A stretch of DNA of 64,000 nt from Erwinia psidii (lineage in GTDB: Bacteria > Pseudomonadota > Gammaproteobacteria > Enterobacterales > Enterobacteriaceae). The notes under the pieces are model-generated. The model had not been told where the DNA came from. It searched no databases and saw nothing but the letters and a program-made list of their open reading frames with translations. The DNA lies in assembly GCF_003846135.1 (NCBI RefSeq), contig NZ_RHHM01000001.1, forward strand, positions 62,001 to 126,000, read 5' to 3'. Shown here one piece after another: positions 61,059 through 64,000 of this stretch; within the stretch, counting starts at the first letter, position 1, and every line of letters starts with the position of its first letter. The translations under genes and the position numbers were made by a program.

Positions 61059-61292
61059 TCAACCGCATCGGGAAACCGCGGGAGCACTGAATGCGTGGCA
61101 GTCAGATCCCGTGCGCCATTGCGAACCTGAACAGTTGTTCCGAACAGTATATCGTCTGGTAACGTTGGGATTATTTCTTTGCTAATAACTACAGCTCTGG
61201 GGCCTTGATATTGGAGAGTTAAGTGGTGCAACGCTGATAATCCCTTGTGCCATAAGGCTTGCGTAAGGTGTAGCGGGATCAGGAACAGTTAT

Positions 61293-62108
61293 TTAGTCTG
61301 AATTAATATGTTCGCGGCAGTAGCGCCTGCGCCATGCGGCCGGCGTGGTGCTACGCAGTTTACGAAATACCCGCCTGAAGTAAGCCGCATCATTAAAACC
61401 GCACAGCGCTGCCACCTCCGACAGCGTGACGGCATTGCTGAGCAGCATTTTCTCTGCCGCCATAATACGCTGTTGGTGAAGCGCCTGCGTCAGCGTCATG
61501 CTGAAGGTCTGGCGATACACCCGCCCAAGATAATCCACGTTGCAGTGCAGACGCTGCGCCAGTTCTGTCGCCCCGATCGGCAGATGGAACTGCGTGGCGA
61601 TCAGTTTTTTTGCCTGCCAGGCCAGGGCAGCACCGGCGTCATTTTCCGCCGGCATAGCCGGACGGATACGCATAATTTCCTGCAATATCAGTATCAGCAA
61701 TAATTCCAGAGAATAGCTGCGATCGCCGCGTTCCTGTTCATTTAAAAATAAACGAAATAACGTTAGCAGACTTTCTTCATCGGCTACCTGGCAGTGCTGG
61801 GGAATCGTTAACTGTAAAGATGGATTTTCCTGATGAGAATAAAGCATATCAAAATGTAGCCAGTAAAATTTTAATGCCTTATCAAAGGTCGAAATACCCT
61901 GATGCTTCCTGCCGGGGAATAACAACAGGCTTTCACCTTTTTTGAGAGTAAATATCCGTTGTTCTTCCCGCAAAGACAGCGTGCCGCTGATAACATAAAT
62001 CAGCTCGTAAGAACTTAGTGTACGACCGGGATGCGTACCTGTTCCACGCGAGATAAACAGGCCGCCATTCTGCACTTTCAGTGGATGACTGATCGATAAA
62101 GACAGCAT
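61293..62108 (-). CDS. AraC-family transcriptional regulator
   Basis: 271 residues. An N-terminal cupin-type sugar-binding domain (SSYELIYVISGTLSLREE) and the two-helix-turn-helix AraC DNA-binding domain at the C terminus (about 170-265; LSEVAALCGFNDAAYFRRVF). GGAGGGG precedes the ATG. Divergent from the GPH transporter and GH127 genes 280 bp away, which it probably controls in response to their sugar. Confidence 0.92.
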   Translation of the reverse strand: MLSLSISHPLKVQNGGLFISRGTGTHPGRTLSSYELIYVISGTLSLREEQRIFTLKKGESLLLFPGRKHQGISTFDKALKFYWLHFDMLYSHQENPSLQLTIPQHCQVADEESLLTLFRLFLNEQERGDRSYSLELLLILILQEIMRIRPAMPAENDAGAALAWQAKKLIATQFHLPIGATELAQRLHCNVDYLGRVYRQTFSMTLTQALHQQRIMAAEKMLLSNAVTLSEVAALCGFNDAAYFRRVFRKLRSTTPAAWRRRYCREHINSD

Positions 62109-62389
62109 TCACCCCTCCCGATATGTGCTGAAAATAATCCGCAAAATAACACAGTCGCTGCAGGCTGAGCACATCATAAGCACGCGTTTTGATTTGCTTC
62201 ACAAATTATTCAGCAGGTCGGAAATGTCCCGATTTACTGCCTGTTCCACCCCTTGCTGACAGAAAGGCAGCGTGCCAGATTAACTATCGGCTCATATCGG
62301 AAAATAGGTTTATTTATGCTTTTCTGACGTATCAGAAATCGCTCAGTCTGCTTATTAATTAACGTCCAGCCCCCATGAGGGAATAAACG

Positions 62390-63769
62390 ATGCAAACGGA
62401 ATTTGCTCAGTCACGTTATACGCCAATACCCATCACCGTGGGAGAGAAAATAGGTTACGGCCTCGGTGATGCTGGTGGCACAATCATTACCTGCATCATC
62501 GCTAATTTTCTGACTTTTTTTTATACCGATATTTTTGGCCTGACGCCTGCGTTGGTCGGCACGCTGTTTATTACCCTGCGGATCGTTGATGCTATCGCCG
62601 ATCCCCTGATGGGCATTATCGCCGATCGCACGCAAAGCCGCTGGGGACGATTTCGCCCCTGGCAACTGTGGGCGGCGCTGCCGATTGGTATCGCGGGAAT
62701 ACTGACCTTCACCGTGCCGGATCTGAGCATGAACGGCAAAATCCTCTGGGCATTCGTCACCTACTTCATGCTGTCGATAGGTTATACCGCCATCAATGTA
62801 CCCTACTGCGCGCTGATCACCACCATCACCAGCGACCACCGCGAGGTGATGTCCTGTCAGGCGTGGCGCTTTGTACTTTGCGGCATGGCTGGCTTTGTGG
62901 TCTCCGTCGGCCTGCCGTGGTTTGTCGGGCTGACGGGTAAAGACGACGCCGCGTCTGGCTACCAGCGCGGCGTCGCTCTGGTGTGTGCGGTGGCCGTTAT
63001 CATGTTCCTGTGGTGCTTTTTCACGGTACGTGAACGGGTATCGCTACCGGAGTCCGGCAGATTCAGCGTTGGTGAACACCTGCGCGGCATGTTTAAAAAT
63101 GACCAACTGCTGTTGATGCTGCTGATGTCTTTCCTGTTAATCAACGTCTATAACCTGCGTGGCGGCGGCTATATGTACTTTATCACTTACGTACTGAAAG
63201 GCAGCGCCAGCTATGCCTCACTGTTTTTTGGCATGGTGACGCTTGCCTCAATTCTGGGCGCTGTCATGGTTAATCAGCTCAATAAGCGGATCGACAGCGT
63301 AAGGCTGTATCAGGCAACCAACCTGCTGCTGGCGTTTTTTTCCGTTGCGCTGTGGTTTGTACCGACCGGGGCAGCTAACCAGTCACTGTGGCTGGGGCTG
63401 ATTTTCATCCACTGCGTGATACTGGGTTTTACCCTGCCATTACACTTCTCACTGATGGCCTTTGCTGACGATTACGGCCACTGGAAGAACGGTATCCGCT
63501 CTTCCGGCATCAACTTTGCCTTTAACCTGTTTTTTATCAAACTCGCCTGGGCCTCAAGCGCCGGCATCATCAGTCTGGTATTTATCCTGGTCGCCTACCA
63601 GGCCGGTGAGGAGTATCAGACGAGCACCTCACTGACCGGCATCACGCTGTTTGAAACCTTGCTGCCCGCTGCACTGCACCTGCTGCTGGCTGGCTGCCTG
63701 TGCTTTTGCAAGCTGAATACCTCCATGCTGGCACGGATCTCCCACGATCTGGCCACCGAATGTAAATAA
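62390..63769 (+). CDS. GPH-family glycoside:cation symporter (MelB/YicJ-like)
   Basis: 459 residues, twelve predicted helices. The start [15 protein letters not shown] follows GAGGGAATAAACG. GPH motifs are [14 protein letters not shown] in helix 1 and [20 protein letters not shown]. It imports a glycoside, with protons or sodium, through the inner membrane. It directly precedes a GH127-type gene (10 bp), so an arabinofuranoside substrate is likely. Confidence 0.93.
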   Translation: MQTEFAQSRYTPIPITVGEKIGYGLGDAGGTIITCIIANFLTFFYTDIFGLTPALVGTLFITLRIVDAIADPLMGIIADRTQSRWGRFRPWQLWAALPIGIAGILTFTVPDLSMNGKILWAFVTYFMLSIGYTAINVPYCALITTITSDHREVMSCQAWRFVLCGMAGFVVSVGLPWFVGLTGKDDAASGYQRGVALVCAVAVIMFLWCFFTVRERVSLPESGRFSVGEHLRGMFKNDQLLLMLLMSFLLINVYNLRGGGYMYFITYVLKGSASYASLFFGMVTLASILGAVMVNQLNKRIDSVRLYQATNLLLAFFSVALWFVPTGAANQSLWLGLIFIHCVILGFTLPLHFSLMAFADDYGHWKNGIRSSGINFAFNLFFIKLAWASSAGIISLVFILVAYQAGEEYQTSTSLTGITLFETLLPAALHLLLAGCLCFCKLNTSMLARISHDLATECK

Positions 63770-63778
63770 GGAGCTTCC

Positions 63779-64000
63779 ATGCACTATTCCCCGGTGGATC
63801 AACCTGAGATCCCGCTTCAGCAAATCACCGTTACCGACCGTTTCTGGCTGTCGTATCAGCGGCTGGTGAAGGATGTGGTGGTGCCCTACCAATGGCGGGC
63901 GCTCAATGATGAAGTCGTAGAGGCCGAACCCAGCCATGCCATCGCCAACTTTCGCATCGCGGCCGGCCAGCAAGACGGCGAGTTTTACGGCATGATTTTT
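63779..64000 (+). CDS. GH127-type beta-L-arabinofuranosidase (5' part, continues beyond window)
   Basis: First 74 codons only, from ATG 63779 after AAGGAGC. The N terminus (VDQPEIPLQQITVTDRFW ... NFRIAAGQQDGEFYGMIF) matches the start of the DUF1680/GH127 family, whose members release L-arabinose from beta-linked arabinofuranosides such as plant cell-wall hydroxyproline-linked glycans. Active-site Cys residues lie beyond the window. Same strand and nearly abutting the GPH symporter gene. Confidence 0.82.
   Translation, partial: MHYSPVDQPEIPLQQITVTDRFWLSYQRLVKDVVVPYQWRALNDEVVEAEPSHAIANFRIAAGQQDGEFYGMIF

Overview
The window is a chromosomal segment of an enterobacterium of the Erwinia/Pantoea group (Erwiniaceae). 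The evidence is an amylovoran/stewartan-type exopolysaccharide operon start (amsG-amsH-amsI order, AmsG of 477 residues) joined to the E. coli-like backbone yegH-asmA-dcd-udk-yegE-yegD-mdtABCD-baeSR-yegQ-cyaR-yegS, then thiMD, mrp-metG, yohJK-cdd and sanA. No rRNA, tRNA, CRISPR array or intact insertion sequence was seen.

Layout. 1-3.8 kb: start of the capsule operon on the minus strand, with a long leader holding a JUMPStart/ops element and a near-consensus RcsAB box. 3.8-14.7 kb: yegH, asmA, dcd, udk, a PAP2 phosphatase, a frameshifted yegE diguanylate cyclase, yegD and an aldo-keto reductase. 15.1-26.1 kb: the overlapping mdtABCD-baeSR efflux and envelope-stress operon. 26.2-29.0 kb: yegQ, a CyaR-like sRNA with a CRP site centred at -41.5, and yegS. 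29.0-33.1 kb: a gene-poor accessory stretch with a lone cytochrome P450 and an AT-rich LysM-tailed polysaccharide deacetylase. 33.1-37.8 kb: a sugar-acid catabolic cluster (rspB, an MFS transporter, a ydfI-like dehydrogenase, a GntR/FCD regulator). 38.1-39.8 kb: thiMD with a TPP riboswitch.

39.96-51.45 kb is the most interesting part, an orphan type VI secretion island read on the minus strand. It holds a 2184-codon AT-rich protein ending in an aspzincin-type metallopeptidase motif, a vgrG broken by two in-frame amber codons and one single-base deletion, a LysM/muramidase-like effector interrupted by a third amber codon, and an intact, translationally coupled periplasmic immunity-like gene. 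No T6SS structural genes are present, so any delivery would need an apparatus encoded elsewhere.

51.7-64 kb returns to backbone: a small unknown gene with a GNAT acetyltransferase, mrp, metG, yohJK, cdd with a perfect CRP site, maeA (placed between cdd and sanA), sanA and a small lipoprotein. The window ends with an AraC regulator, a GPH sugar symporter and the start of a GH127-type glycosidase, probably an arabinoside-use cluster.

How the genes work together: AmsG loads the first sugar on undecaprenyl phosphate, AmsH forms the outer-membrane export channel and AmsI is the tyrosine phosphatase of the system. BaeSR controls the MdtABC pump. RspR-like control of rspB, the transporter and ydfI, and AraC control of the GPH-GH127 pair, are inferred from context.
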